Assembly: GCA_020638835.1 (NCBI GenBank) | Contig: JACKHV010000009.1 | Span: 1 to 64,000 of the forward strand | Reading direction: 5' to 3' | Length of the DNA: 64,000 bases | From: Planctomycetota bacterium | GTDB lineage: Bacteria > Planctomycetota > UBA1135 > GCA-002686595 | Shown: piece by piece, positions 52,687-61,873 of the stretch | Layout: each line of letters begins with the position of its first letter | Numbering within the stretch: position 1 is the stretch's first letter | Notes under the pieces: generated by a model | The model's database searches: none | What the model saw: the letters and a program-made list of their open reading frames with translations, nothing else | What the model was told of the DNA's origin: nothing | Position numbers and translations under genes: made by a program

Positions 52687-54582
52687 ATGAACCGGGCCCG
52701 ACGACACGGAGCCACGCTCCTCCTCCTCTGCGCGCTCGCCGCGAGCTCCTGCGACGACGCGCCGGACCTCGGGACGATGCGCGTCGAGACCGTGCACAAG
52801 TCGCTCGTCGCGGACGCCTCCGCTTGGCAGGTGCTCGAGGAGCGCCCCGACGCCCCGGTCGGCGTCGCCGTGCTGCAACCTTGGGAGCACCCCAAGCTCG
52901 ACAGCATCGCCACGCCGAGCTTGGAACTCGTCCCGCCCGCGCGCGTGCGACTCGACGTCGGCCGCGTGCCGAAGGGCGGGCAGCTGCGCTTCCGCGTCGG
53001 CGTCCACCACACGGCCTACGAGACCGAGCAGACCGGCGCCGTACGCTTCAAGCTCACGGACGGCGAACAGCTGCTGTACGACTCGCTCGTTCCCATCGGC
53101 TCCGGCGTCGAGATGGCGGAACGCACCTGGCAGCGCGGCCAGGTCTCGCTCGACGGACACGTGCGGCTCGTGCTCGAGACGAGCTTCGAGGGCGAAGGCG
53201 ACCCCGCGCCCTCGTCAGGCTTCGCGGCGCTCGAAGTCGTCAGCGAACGCCTCGAACCCCGCGGGCACGCGACGCGCGAACACCCCAGCGTCGTGCTGGT
53301 CGTGATGGACACGCTGCGCGCGGACCGCCTCTCGTGCTACGGCTACGCGCGAGAACTCACGCCGAACCTGGACGCGCTCGCCGCGGAAGGGACCCTGTTC
53401 GAGGAGACGTACAGCGCGAGCTCGTGGACCTGGCCGTCCACGGCCTCGATCATGACCGCGTTGCCGCCGCCGGCGCACGGCCTGATCGACACCAGCTCCT
53501 GCTTCCTCTCACACGAGCTGCTCACGGTCGCCGAGGCGTTCCAAGACGCCGGCTGGACCACCGCGGGCTTCTCGACGAATCCGCTCGTGCGCGAAGACAT
53601 CGACTTCGACCAGGGCTTCGAGGAGTTCCACGTCTACGAACTCTCGCCGACGCGCGAGGTGTTCGAGGACGTCGAGCGCTGGATCGCGGCGCAGGGCGAG
53701 CGGCGCTTCTTCCTCTACCTGCAGTTCGTGGATCCGCACGAGTACCTGCCCAGCCCCGAGCTGCTCGAGCGCTGGGGAATCCCCGAGCCCGCGGACTTCG
53801 ACGCCGCGCGCTGGCGCGGCTTCCAGTTCGCGCAGATGCGCGGCTTGGACTACGACGCCGAGAAGTTCGCGGAGTACACGCGCTACTACTCGTCGGTCTA
53901 CGACGCGACGGTCGCGGAGGCGGACGAATTCGTCGGGGCGCTGCGCGCCTCGCTGGCCGCGCACGGGCACGCCGACCGCGCGGTGATCGCGTTCACGTCC
54001 GACCACGGCGAGGAGTTCCTCGAGCACGGTCAGATCATGCACACCGCGCAGCTGTACGACGAGTCGGTGCACGTCCCGCTGATCATCGCGGGTCCCGGTA
54101 TTCCGCGCGGTGTGCACGTGCAGACGCGCGTCGAGAACCGCAACCTCGCGCCGACCTTGCTGGCGCGCGCCGGCGTCGAGGCGCGCGAGAACCTCGTCGG
54201 ACTCGACCTGCTCGACGAAGCCGACGTCCGCGAGTCCGCCGAGCTCCCCGTCTTCTCCTCGACCAACCACGGTCGCTGGTTCCGCGACGCGAAGGCACCG
54301 CCGCTCAAGCCCGTCGCCGTCCACGCAGTGCGGCACGCGGGGATGCTCTACCTCTGGATGCCCGATCCGCCGCACGGCGAGCAGGACGACCGCCTGTACG
54401 ACCTTTCCGCAGACCCGGGCGCGCTGCACGACATCGCGGACGAACAACCCGAGACCTGCGAGCGCATGCGCGTCCTGATCGCCGACTGGCTCGAGCACGG
54501 CGAGAAACGGCGTCCCGGCAACATGAGCGGCGGCGCGTCCTCGCTCGACCTGCTGAAGAAGCTCGGCTACGTGGACGACTGA
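52687..54582 (+). CDS. Sulfatase-superfamily lipoprotein lacking the C-x-P-S-R motif
   Basis: 631 residues. The signal peptide ends in a lipobox (LAASSC). Residues 50-195 are a beta-rich extra domain. The alkaline-phosphatase-like hydrolase starts at VLVVMDTLRADRLSCYGY; metal and catalytic residues include the Asp of that motif, T248-W-P-S and SDHGEEFLEHG. The formylglycine signature C-x-P-S-R is replaced by T-W-P-S-T, so Thr is the likely nucleophile. Possible activities include sulfatase, phosphodiesterase or phosphoglycerol transferase. The C-terminal LKKLGYVDD tail recurs in related proteins. The next gene is an arylsulfotransferase-like protein. Confidence 0.85.
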   Translation: MNRARRHGATLLLLCALAASSCDDAPDLGTMRVETVHKSLVADASAWQVLEERPDAPVGVAVLQPWEHPKLDSIATPSLELVPPARVRLDVGRVPKGGQLRFRVGVHHTAYETEQTGAVRFKLTDGEQLLYDSLVPIGSGVEMAERTWQRGQVSLDGHVRLVLETSFEGEGDPAPSSGFAALEVVSERLEPRGHATREHPSVVLVVMDTLRADRLSCYGYARELTPNLDALAAEGTLFEETYSASSWTWPSTASIMTALPPPAHGLIDTSSCFLSHELLTVAEAFQDAGWTTAGFSTNPLVREDIDFDQGFEEFHVYELSPTREVFEDVERWIAAQGERRFFLYLQFVDPHEYLPSPELLERWGIPEPADFDAARWRGFQFAQMRGLDYDAEKFAEYTRYYSSVYDATVAEADEFVGALRASLAAHGHADRAVIAFTSDHGEEFLEHGQIMHTAQLYDESVHVPLIIAGPGIPRGVHVQTRVENRNLAPTLLARAGVEARENLVGLDLLDEADVRESAELPVFSSTNHGRWFRDAKAPPLKPVAVHAVRHAGMLYLWMPDPPHGEQDDRLYDLSADPGALHDIADEQPETCERMRVLIADWLEHGEKRRPGNMSGGASSLDLLKKLGYVDD

Positions 54583-54684
54583 GCCCTTCGCGGCCGAATC
54601 CGCGGATGGAGGATCGACGACCGGAGCGACCAGTGCCAAGATCCAGGTCCCCTCACCCGATGCCTCCGACGTCCCCGTACCCCC

Positions 54685-56052
54685 ATGGCCAACTCGAACT
54701 TGAAGCAACTGCTCACCGGCGTCGTCCTGATCGGACTTGGTGCCGGCTCGACGTACTTCGCAATGCGCAACGAGGTGCGCATCCACCGCGGAGGCGGCGA
54801 GTCCGAACCCACGGACGCGCCGGACGACCAGGCCGCGGACGAGCGCGATCGCCCTGCCTTCAAGGAACTGCCGGGCCGCTGGCGACCGGCCGCGGAGCGC
54901 GGCGCCGCGGGTGAGGGCGAGGATCAACTGAACAGCCTGAACGACCTCGGCTACGCGGGCGGCTACGAGCCGAGCCCCGAGCAGTCGGGCGTCGTTTTCC
55001 ACGCGCACGACCTCGCCGCCGAGGGCCTGAACCTCGCGCACGACGGCGCCGGTCCGCGGGCAACGTTGATGGACATGGACGGCAACGTGCTCCACGAGTG
55101 GAAGTACGAGCTGCGCCAGCTGTTCAGCGCGGAAGAGATCCGCGAGCTCGCGGAGATGATGGACTCCGTTCCCGACAAGTACGGCTACTTCCGGCGCGTG
55201 CACGCCTTTCCGAACGGCGACCTGCTGGCGATCTTCTCGGACGCCGCGCTGATCAAGCTCGACCGCGACTCCAACCTCTTGTGGGCCTGGCGGGGCGCAC
55301 CCCACCACGACCTGTGGGTCGACCCCGACTCCGGGCGCATCTGGACGCTGACGCGCAAGGTCCGCAACATCCCGCGCTACTCGAAGGACCGCCTTTGTGC
55401 CGAGGACTTCGTCACCGTGCTCAGTCCCAACGGCGAGCTCGTCGAGGAATTCTCCATCCTGGAGGCATTCGAGAAGTCCGACTACAGCGCACAGTCGATG
55501 ATCGTTGCGCGAGGCGGCGACCTCCAACACACGAACTCCCTCGAGATCCTGGACGGCCGCCTCGCCGACCGCTCGCCCGCCTTCGCCGCCGGCAACGTGC
55601 TGGTCTCGTGCTGCAAGACGGACACCATCGCCGTCATCGACCCGAAGTCGCAGAAGGTCGTCTGGTCGCTCTCCGGCGCGTGGCACCGGCAACACCAGCC
55701 CACCGTGCTCGACAACGGCCACATGCTGATCCTCGACAACCGGGGCTTCGGCGGGAACAGCAAGGTGCTCGAGTTCGACCCCTTCACCCAGGAAGTCTTC
55801 TGGGCCTACCGCCACTCCGAGAAGACGCCCTTCTCGACGCTGACGTGCGGGTCCAACCAGCGCCTCGAGAACGGCAACACTCTGATCACCGAGACGGACA
55901 GCGGCCGCGCGTTCGAGGTGAATCGCGACGGCCAGATCGTCTGGGAGTACCTGACGCCCAACCGCGCCGGCGCCGACGAACAACTGATCGCGACGCTCTT
56001 CGAGGTGATCCGGCTGCCCTCGGACTACTTCGGCAGCTGGCTCGCGGAGTGA
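54685..56052 (+). CDS. Membrane-anchored arylsulfotransferase (ASST)-like propeller protein
   Basis: 455 residues. An N-terminal helix (LLTGVVLIGLGAGSTYFAM) anchors it. From about residue 100 the sequence is a six-bladed ASST-type propeller: ATLMDMDGNVLHEW, HAFPNGDLLAIF, HQPTVLDNGHMLILDN, FEVNRDGQIVWEYLTPN. ASST enzymes move sulfate between phenols. The active His could be in HRQHQPT or DLQHTNS, but I cannot assign it. The gene lies 102 bases after the sulfatase-like gene, so the pair could act on the same sulfated material. Confidence 0.75.
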   Translation: MANSNLKQLLTGVVLIGLGAGSTYFAMRNEVRIHRGGGESEPTDAPDDQAADERDRPAFKELPGRWRPAAERGAAGEGEDQLNSLNDLGYAGGYEPSPEQSGVVFHAHDLAAEGLNLAHDGAGPRATLMDMDGNVLHEWKYELRQLFSAEEIRELAEMMDSVPDKYGYFRRVHAFPNGDLLAIFSDAALIKLDRDSNLLWAWRGAPHHDLWVDPDSGRIWTLTRKVRNIPRYSKDRLCAEDFVTVLSPNGELVEEFSILEAFEKSDYSAQSMIVARGGDLQHTNSLEILDGRLADRSPAFAAGNVLVSCCKTDTIAVIDPKSQKVVWSLSGAWHRQHQPTVLDNGHMLILDNRGFGGNSKVLEFDPFTQEVFWAYRHSEKTPFSTLTCGSNQRLENGNTLITETDSGRAFEVNRDGQIVWEYLTPNRAGADEQLIATLFEVIRLPSDYFGSWLAE

Positions 56053-56059
56053 TCCGGGC

Positions 56060-57379
56060 TCACAACCCGAGGATCACGACCCGACCCGCGCAGTTGTCCG
56101 CCCTGGGATCGCCCAGCATCAGCTCTTCGTGCGCGTCGGACGGATCGACGTCCCCGCGGTCGACGCCGAAGGCCCAGTAGGCCGCGCCCGGCGGCATCGG
56201 CACGATCACAGGCGGCTGCGAGAGGTCCGCGGACTCCCACACGTGCACGTCGCGGTCGTCGATGGAGATCACGGCGAGGTCGGGCGTGGAGTCGCCGAGC
56301 AGGTCGACGAGGCTGACGTCGAAGCCGAAGAGGCCCAGGTGCGATGGACTCGCGTCGGAGACCTGCTGCACGTTCGAGAGGCCCGCGCCCGAGAACAGGA
56401 ACGCGGCGCCGGAGTCTTCTTGTTGACCGCCGGGGCAGGTCCAGCCGAGCGGTTCCTTGCGCTGCGCGCTCACCGCGACCATGCCGTCGCGCGCGTCGAA
56501 GCCCTTGCCGTAGCGCGGACCGAAGTCGCACGGCACGACGTTCGGATCGTCGAGCCGCAGCGGCGCGGGGACGGCGACGCCCGCGGGGGCGATCACCGGC
56601 GAAGGATGCACGTACACGGCGCCGGCGAAAGGGGCGCCGACCTGCGCGTTGCCTTGCGCCGAGACGATCAAGTCGAGCCAGCCGTCGCCGTCGACGTCGT
56701 CGACCTTCAGCTTCTGGCCGTACTGTCCGCGATAGCCGAGCCCTTGCGCGAAGCCGGGGTTGACGATGATGCGCTCGGTCGTGAGCAAGCTGCTGAAGAC
56801 ATGGACCGTGCCGACGCTGACGACGCCGCCGACGTCGGAGCGTCCCGCCCCCACCGCGAGGTCCGGCGAGCCGTCGCGGTCCAGGTCGCCGACCGCGACT
56901 CCGGTGCCGAAGGCCGTCACGCCGGGTCGCCAGCTCGAGAGCCGGCGCAGAAGACGAGTCTTCGAGTAGATGTGAATCTCGCCGCGACCGCCGCGCGCCC
57001 TGGTCGCCCCGATCACGATTTCGTCGCCGGGAACGCCGTCGAGCTCGCCGGCGGCCAGCGACGCGCCGAAGAAGTCACCGGGGCCGTGCGGGCAGCCGGT
57101 GAAGAAGCCCTCGGGTTCGAAGCTGACGACCGTCGGGTTCGCGAAGTCGGGCCCGAGGAAGACGTGCACCGCGTCCTGCCCCGGCTCGGCGACGGCGACG
57201 TCCTGCGCACCGTCTCCGTCGAAATCGAGTACCAGCACGCGGTGACCGAACTGACCGCCGCCCTCCGGGCAGCTGTCCGAGACGAGCGGACAGGGCGGCG
57301 TCAGGATCGTGTAGTCCTGTGCCGAAGCGAGCGCGGTGAGCGCGCAGCAAGAGATGGCGGTGTGCGGCGGAGTCGACAT
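56060..57379 (-). CDS. Exported FG-GAP/integrin-alpha-like repeat protein
   Basis: 439 residues with a short signal peptide (ISCCALTALASA). Repeats carry calcium loops and FG-GAP-like turns: DFDGDGAQDVAVAEPG, DFFGASLAAGELDG, FGTGVAVGDLDRDGSPDLAVG, DDVDGDGWLDLIV. An integrin-like seven-bladed propeller is expected. Four or more Cys may form disulfides. It lies convergent to the ASST-like gene, 28 bases after the RlmL-like gene, but its signal peptide suggests a separate role. Confidence 0.8.
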   Translation of the reverse strand: MSTPPHTAISCCALTALASAQDYTILTPPCPLVSDSCPEGGGQFGHRVLVLDFDGDGAQDVAVAEPGQDAVHVFLGPDFANPTVVSFEPEGFFTGCPHGPGDFFGASLAAGELDGVPGDEIVIGATRARGGRGEIHIYSKTRLLRRLSSWRPGVTAFGTGVAVGDLDRDGSPDLAVGAGRSDVGGVVSVGTVHVFSSLLTTERIIVNPGFAQGLGYRGQYGQKLKVDDVDGDGWLDLIVSAQGNAQVGAPFAGAVYVHPSPVIAPAGVAVPAPLRLDDPNVVPCDFGPRYGKGFDARDGMVAVSAQRKEPLGWTCPGGQQEDSGAAFLFSGAGLSNVQQVSDASPSHLGLFGFDVSLVDLLGDSTPDLAVISIDDRDVHVWESADLSQPPVIVPMPPGAAYWAFGVDRGDVDPSDAHEELMLGDPRADNCAGRVVILGL

Positions 57380-57407
57380 GCGGGAGATCCCGATCGATCC
57401 GCCGAGT

Positions 57408-58559
57408 CTAGCTCTTCTCCGCCGCGCTCGCCTGCAGCTCGCCGACGAGCAGCTCGCAGTCGATCGCGCCGTTCTTGAGCGCGACCGTCTCGAGGCCGTC
57501 GAGCTTCAGCGAGCGCGCGAGCTTCGTGTTGCCCGAGAGCAGCGCGATGTGGTAACCGGTGCACTGGTCGCGCAGCTTCTCGCCGAGCTGTCGGTACAGC
57601 GGCCAGAGCCGGTCGACCTCGCCTACGCGCTCGCCGTACGGCGGGTTCGTCACGATCCACGCGTTCCAGCCGGACTTCGCGGGGAACCGCAGCGCGTCCT
57701 TCTGCTCGAGCGTGACGAGGTCGGCGGCGCCGGCCGACGCGAGGTTCTCTCGCGCGCCCTCGAGCGTCTCGGCGCTCTGATCCAAGCCGATCAGAGTCAG
57801 CTTGGACGGGAACTTCACGCGCGCGCGAGCTTCTTCTCGCATGCGTTCCCACGCGTCTTTTCGGAAGCCGGGGAGGCGCTCGAAGGCGAAGGACTTGCGG
57901 AAGCTGCCCGGCGCGACGCCACCCGCGATCAACGCGGCTTCGATCAAGATCGTGCCGGAACCGCAGAAGGGGTCGATCAGCGGCGCGCGGCCGTTCCAGC
58001 CCGAGCGCAACACCATCGCGGCCGCCAGCGTCTCGGACAGCGGCGCGCGTCCTTGGAACTTGCGCCAGCCGCGCTTGTGCAGCGAGACGCCGGAAGTGTC
58101 GATCAGCAGCGAGCAGCGGTTCTTCGTGAGGTGCGCGACGATGCGCAGGTCCGGGTCTTCCTTGTCGACGCTCGGCCGCCGGCCATCGTTGGCGCGGAAC
58201 TGGTCGCAGATCGCGTCCTTCACGCGTTGCGCGACGAACAGCGAGTGATCGATCTCCGAGTCCTTCGCGTGCCCGTCGACGACGAGCGTCCCGGCGGCGC
58301 TCATGTACTTGGACCAGTCGACCGAGCTCGCTCCGCGGTGCAGCGCGTCCGCGTCGCGCGCAGTGAAGCGGACGACGCGCATCAGGACTCGCACGGCGGT
58401 ACGCAGCTCGAGGTTCGCGCGCCACGCGTCTTCGATGCGGCCTTGGAAGGCGACGCCGCCGACCTGACGCTCGACCTTGCCGAGCCGCAGGCGGTTGCAC
58501 TCCTCGTGCAGGATCGGTTCCAGACCGGGCGCGCAGGTGATGAAGAAGTGGGAGTTCAT
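57408..58559 (-). CDS. RlmL-like THUMP-domain rRNA (guanine-N2) methyltransferase
   Basis: 383 residues. An N-terminal THUMP/ferredoxin-like RNA-binding region (about 1-160) is followed by a methyltransferase domain with motif I DPFCGSGTILIEAA and motif IV TNPPYGERVG. It matches the N-terminal half of E. coli RlmKL, which makes m2G2445 in 23S rRNA; the RlmK half is missing, as in many bacteria. The ATG at 58559 gives MNSHFFITCAPGLEPIL, the family start. Last housekeeping gene of the operon. Confidence 0.88.
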   Translation of the reverse strand: MNSHFFITCAPGLEPILHEECNRLRLGKVERQVGGVAFQGRIEDAWRANLELRTAVRVLMRVVRFTARDADALHRGASSVDWSKYMSAAGTLVVDGHAKDSEIDHSLFVAQRVKDAICDQFRANDGRRPSVDKEDPDLRIVAHLTKNRCSLLIDTSGVSLHKRGWRKFQGRAPLSETLAAAMVLRSGWNGRAPLIDPFCGSGTILIEAALIAGGVAPGSFRKSFAFERLPGFRKDAWERMREEARARVKFPSKLTLIGLDQSAETLEGARENLASAGAADLVTLEQKDALRFPAKSGWNAWIVTNPPYGERVGEVDRLWPLYRQLGEKLRDQCTGYHIALLSGNTKLARSLKLDGLETVALKNGAIDCELLVGELQASAAEKS

Positions 58560-58573
58560 GTTCGTCGTGCGAC

Positions 58574-59395
58574 TCAGTGCGCGAGGCCCAGAGCGCGTTC
58601 GGTCGGCGACCAGTAGCGCGCGTACTCGACGCGCTCGAAGCCGCAGGCCTGGAGGCACCGCGTCAGCTCGGCTTCGAGTTCCGCGAGCCGCGCGTGTTCG
58701 TCGGCGCCCAGCTCGACGCGCGCCAGATCGCCGTGGTGCCGGACGCGCAGCACGGCGAGGCCGAGCTCACGCAGCGCATCTTCGGCGGCTTCGACGCGCG
58801 CGAGGCGTTCCCGCGTGACCTCGGTGTTCAGCGGGATGCGCGAGGCGAGGCAGGCCGAAGCGGGTTTCTCGGCGAGCTCGAGCTCGGCTTCGCGTGCGTA
58901 GCGCCGCACGTCTTCCTTGGTGAAGCCGGCGTCGGCGAGGGGCGCGACCACGCCGAACTCCCCCGCCGCGCGGGCGCCCGGTCGGTCGTCGAAGCGGTCG
59001 TCGGTGATCTCGCCGAAGGCCAGGGCGTCGAACCCGCGCTCGCGCGCCCAGGGTTCCATGCGTGCGAAGAGAGCCGACTTGCAGTGGTAGCAGCGGTCGC
59101 CGGCGTTCGCGCGGTAGGCAGGGTCGTCGAGCTCGTCGGTGCGCGCGACTTCCAGGCGTGCGCCGATGCGTTCGGCGAAGGCTTGCGCTTCAGCGAGCTC
59201 GCGGCGCGGCAGCGACGCGGAGTCCGCGATCACGGCCGACGCGCGGTCGCCGAGCACGCAGCGCGCCGCGTGCAGCAGCACGCCGGAGTCGACGCCGCCC
59301 GAGAAGGCGACGGCGACGCTGCGCAGTTCGCCGAGCGACGCGAGCAGCGCGCGCTTCTTCGAGTCGTAGTCAGCGCGAGCTTCCACCGTCTCCAC
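58574..59395 (-). CDS. larE: LarE-type ATP-dependent sacrificial sulfur transferase
   Basis: 273 residues. LarE adenylates and sulfurates the nicotinate-derived precursor of the nickel-pincer cofactor, giving up a Cys sulfur. The PP-loop is VAFSGGVDSGVLL, followed by RCYHCKSALF and PASACLASRIP, the latter holding the conserved Cys that is sacrificed. The start at 59395 is a GTG that overlaps the end of the carbonic-anhydrase-like gene by 26 bases. No larB, larC or lactate racemase is visible, so another target is possible. Confidence 0.88.
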   Translation of the reverse strand: METVEARADYDSKKRALLASLGELRSVAVAFSGGVDSGVLLHAARCVLGDRASAVIADSASLPRRELAEAQAFAERIGARLEVARTDELDDPAYRANAGDRCYHCKSALFARMEPWARERGFDALAFGEITDDRFDDRPGARAAGEFGVVAPLADAGFTKEDVRRYAREAELELAEKPASACLASRIPLNTEVTRERLARVEAAEDALRELGLAVLRVRHHGDLARVELGADEHARLAELEAELTRCLQACGFERVEYARYWSPTERALGLAH

Positions 59396-59903
59396 CGGGT
59401 TCCAGATACAGCCGGATCTTGTTCACGTAGCCTTCCGCGCTGCGGCGGATCGACTCGACCTCTTCGTCGGTGACCTGGCGCATCACCTTCGCCGGCACGC
59501 CGGCGACCAGGCTGCGCGGCGGGACCTCGAAGTTCTCGCGCACGACGGCTCCCGCGGCGACGATCGACTCTTCGCCGATCACCGAACCGGAGAGCAGCAC
59601 CGACCCCATGCCGATGAGGCAGCGATCGCCGACGCGCGATCCGTGCAGCACGACGCGGTGGCCGATGGTGACCTCTTCACCGATCACGTTCGGCACGCCG
59701 GTGTCGGCGTGGATCATCGTCAGGTCCTGCACGTTCGTGCGACGGCCGATCGAGAGCGGCGCGTCGTCTCCGCGCACCACGCAGCCGAACCACACGCCGA
59801 CGTCCTCGCCGAGCGTGACGTCGCCGGTCAGCGTCGCGTTCGTCGCGGCGAAGGCGCCGTCCGCGACCGGACGGAAGAGTCCAACACTAGGGTACTGGGT
59901 CAT
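59370..59903 (-). CDS. Gamma-class carbonic anhydrase-like hexapeptide-repeat protein
   Basis: 177-residue left-handed beta-helix protein of the YrdA/PaaY type. Hexapeptide repeats run from TLTGDVTLGEDVGVWFG to SIVAAGAVVREN. The three zinc His ligands are at MIHAD, IGHRV and VLHG. The C-terminal helix closes the trimer. Real carbonic anhydrase activity in this group is uncertain. The ATG at 59903 overlaps the CPBP stop (ATGA). Confidence 0.9.
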   Translation of the reverse strand: MTQYPSVGLFRPVADGAFAATNATLTGDVTLGEDVGVWFGCVVRGDDAPLSIGRRTNVQDLTMIHADTGVPNVIGEEVTIGHRVVLHGSRVGDRCLIGMGSVLLSGSVIGEESIVAAGAVVRENFEVPPRSLVAGVPAKVMRQVTDEEVESIRRSAEGYVNKIRLYLEPGGDGGSSR

Positions 59904-60787
59904 GACGTGAGTCCGAGGATGCCGAGCAGCCCGCCCGGAGGCCCGACCAGGTCGGGACGATGGAGGAACACAGCAATCATCGCACCGTTGTGCACGGCGT
60001 GCACGGCCCACGAAGCCCACAAGCGACGCGTGCGCAGCGCGACGCCGCCCAACAGCAAGCTGAGCACGAAGATCGGACCGAAGGCCGCGCCCCCGTGCAG
60101 CGCCGCGAAGATCAACGAGGTGAGGATCACCCCCCCGCGGTCGTGGAAGTTCTGCACCAGGAACGGCTGCAGGAAGCCGCGGAAGAGCAGTTCCTCGAAG
60201 AAGGGCACGACCAGCGTGGCGAGCAGGCAGGCGACCGCGAGCCGTCCGCCGGCGAGGTCCGCGAAGCCGAGCAACACTTGCTGCGCCTCGGGAACGCCGC
60301 CCAGGCGCTCGTAGAGCCACGGCCAGAACAGCCCGGCACCGAACAGCGCCGGCAGGAACAGGACGTACAGGCCGAGGGCGTAGAGCACCGCGGCGACGCT
60401 CTTCTCGCGCTGCAGCCCGAGGCTGACGACCCAGTTCGGTTCCGTGCGCTTCGCGCTGAACCACACGACGGCCGCGGGCGGGAGCATGCTGAGCGCGAGC
60501 ATCGACAGGATGCCCACGAGGTCCGGCTCCGCGCCGACGAGCATCGGCGTGAGGCGATGCGCGACCATGCCGGAGAGCAGCAACGCGACGACGGCGAGCA
60601 CGAGGTGACGCCCGCCCCAGCGCGCGAAGAACACGCGACGCTCGGGGACGACGAGGTCGCCGATGTGCTTCGCGAGCGGCAGCAGCGCGAAGCCCGTCGT
60701 CGCCAGGACGGCGCCGACGGCCGCGACGGTCACGGCGCTGGGAGCGGTTTGGAGCACGGCGATCGGAGCGGCGAGCGAATCACTCAC
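59900..60787 (-). CDS. CPBP-family intramembrane glutamic endopeptidase
   Basis: 295 residues, about eight hydrophobic helices. The catalytic EELLFRG motif (paired Glu), the FAALHG His helix and the C-terminal HAVHN motif identify the CAAX/Abi (CPBP) membrane proteases. The role in bacteria is often maturation or immunity to peptides; here unknown. The GTG at 60787 overlaps the end of thiG by 8 bases. Confidence 0.92.
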   Translation of the reverse strand: MSDSLAAPIAVLQTAPSAVTVAAVGAVLATTGFALLPLAKHIGDLVVPERRVFFARWGGRHLVLAVVALLLSGMVAHRLTPMLVGAEPDLVGILSMLALSMLPPAAVVWFSAKRTEPNWVVSLGLQREKSVAAVLYALGLYVLFLPALFGAGLFWPWLYERLGGVPEAQQVLLGFADLAGGRLAVACLLATLVVPFFEELLFRGFLQPFLVQNFHDRGGVILTSLIFAALHGGAAFGPIFVLSLLLGGVALRTRRLWASWAVHAVHNGAMIAVFLHRPDLVGPPGGLLGILGLTS

Positions 60788-61607
60788 CCGCGATGCCGGC
60801 CGGCTCGGGCGCGGCGCCGGCGATGCGTCCCTGCATCGGCGAGGACGCGTTCGCGTAGAGGCGGCGCGGGATGCGACCCGCGAGGTACGCGTGGCGACCC
60901 GCTTCGCAAGCGAGCCGCATGGCGTGAGCCATGCGCAGGGGTTCGTGCGCCAGCGCGATGCCGGAGTTCAGCAGCACGCCTTCCGCGCCGAGTTCCATCG
61001 CGATCGAGACGTCCGACGCCGTCCCGACGCCCGCGTCGACGATCACCGGACAACCCTCGACGAGCTCGAGGATGATGCGCAGCGCGTTCGTGTTCAGGAT
61101 GCCCTGGCCGGAACCGATCGGCGAACCCGCAGGCATCACCGACCGCACGCCCAGCTCGGCGAGCCGCACGCACATGCGCGGGTCGTCGGAGGTGTAGACG
61201 AGCACGTCGAAACCCTGCGCGACGAGTTCCTTCGTCGCTTCCAGCGTGCCGACGGGATCGGGCAGCAGCGTCTTCTCGTCGCCGAGCACCTCGAGCTTCA
61301 CGAGCGTCGTTCCGAGCAGGTCGCGCGCGAGTTCCGCCGTGCGGATCGCCGAGGCCGCGTCGAAGCAGCCGGCAGTGTTCGGCAGGATGTGGTAGCGGTC
61401 GCGGTCGATGACGTCGAACAGCGACGGTCCCTTCGAAGCGTCGAGGTTCACGCGGCGGATCGCGACGGTGACCATCTCGGTCCCGCTGATCTCGAGCGCG
61501 CGTGCCGTCTCGTCCAGGTCCTTGTACTTGCCGGTCCCGACGAGCAGCCGGGAGCCGAGCTCGATCTCGCCGAGGCGCAGGGGTTCGTCCGCGAGGGGAT
61601 TGTGCAT
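60780..61607 (-). CDS. thiG: Thiazole synthase
   Basis: Forms the thiazole phosphate of thiamine from deoxyxylulose phosphate, dehydroglycine or iminoacetate, and ThiS-thiocarboxylate. The 275-residue TIM barrel shows LLVGTGKYKD near the start, the imine-forming Lys in LVKLEVLGD, PAGSPIGSGQG and VDAGVGTASD. The ATG at 61607 is likely; an in-frame GTG three codons earlier is possible. It directly follows thiS, its sulfur donor. Confidence 0.95.
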   Translation of the reverse strand: MHNPLADEPLRLGEIELGSRLLVGTGKYKDLDETARALEISGTEMVTVAIRRVNLDASKGPSLFDVIDRDRYHILPNTAGCFDAASAIRTAELARDLLGTTLVKLEVLGDEKTLLPDPVGTLEATKELVAQGFDVLVYTSDDPRMCVRLAELGVRSVMPAGSPIGSGQGILNTNALRIILELVEGCPVIVDAGVGTASDVSIAMELGAEGVLLNSGIALAHEPLRMAHAMRLACEAGRHAYLAGRIPRRLYANASSPMQGRIAGAAPEPAGIAGE

Positions 61608-61636
61608 CTTGGTCACCAGGGATCTCTCGGGTTCGA

Positions 61637-61837
61637 TCAGCCGCCGCCCACCAGCGTAACGAGTTCGACCCGGTCGAGGGGGGCGAGCGCGTGCTGCGCG
61701 CGACGGTCGCGAGCGACGAGGCGTTCGTTGACTTCCACGGCCACTTGTTCGGCGGCGAGGCCGCGCGCGGCGACGAGGTCGGCGACGGTCGCGCCGTCCT
61801 CGATCTCGATGGGGTTCCCGTTCAGTCGGATCTGCAT
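61637..61837 (-). CDS. thiS: ThiS sulfur carrier protein
   Basis: 66-residue ubiquitin-like protein. It starts MQIRLNGNPIEIEDG, with VAVEVNERLV in the middle, and ends in the Gly-Gly (LVGGG) that is thiocarboxylated for thiazole synthesis. 29 bases before thiG. ThiF and ThiO/ThiH were not seen in the window. Confidence 0.93.
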   Translation of the reverse strand: MQIRLNGNPIEIEDGATVADLVAARGLAAEQVAVEVNERLVARDRRAQHALAPLDRVELVTLVGGG

Positions 61838-61873
61838 CGCCGGCCTGTTCCGTGCGTCGCGGAGGAGCGTGGC

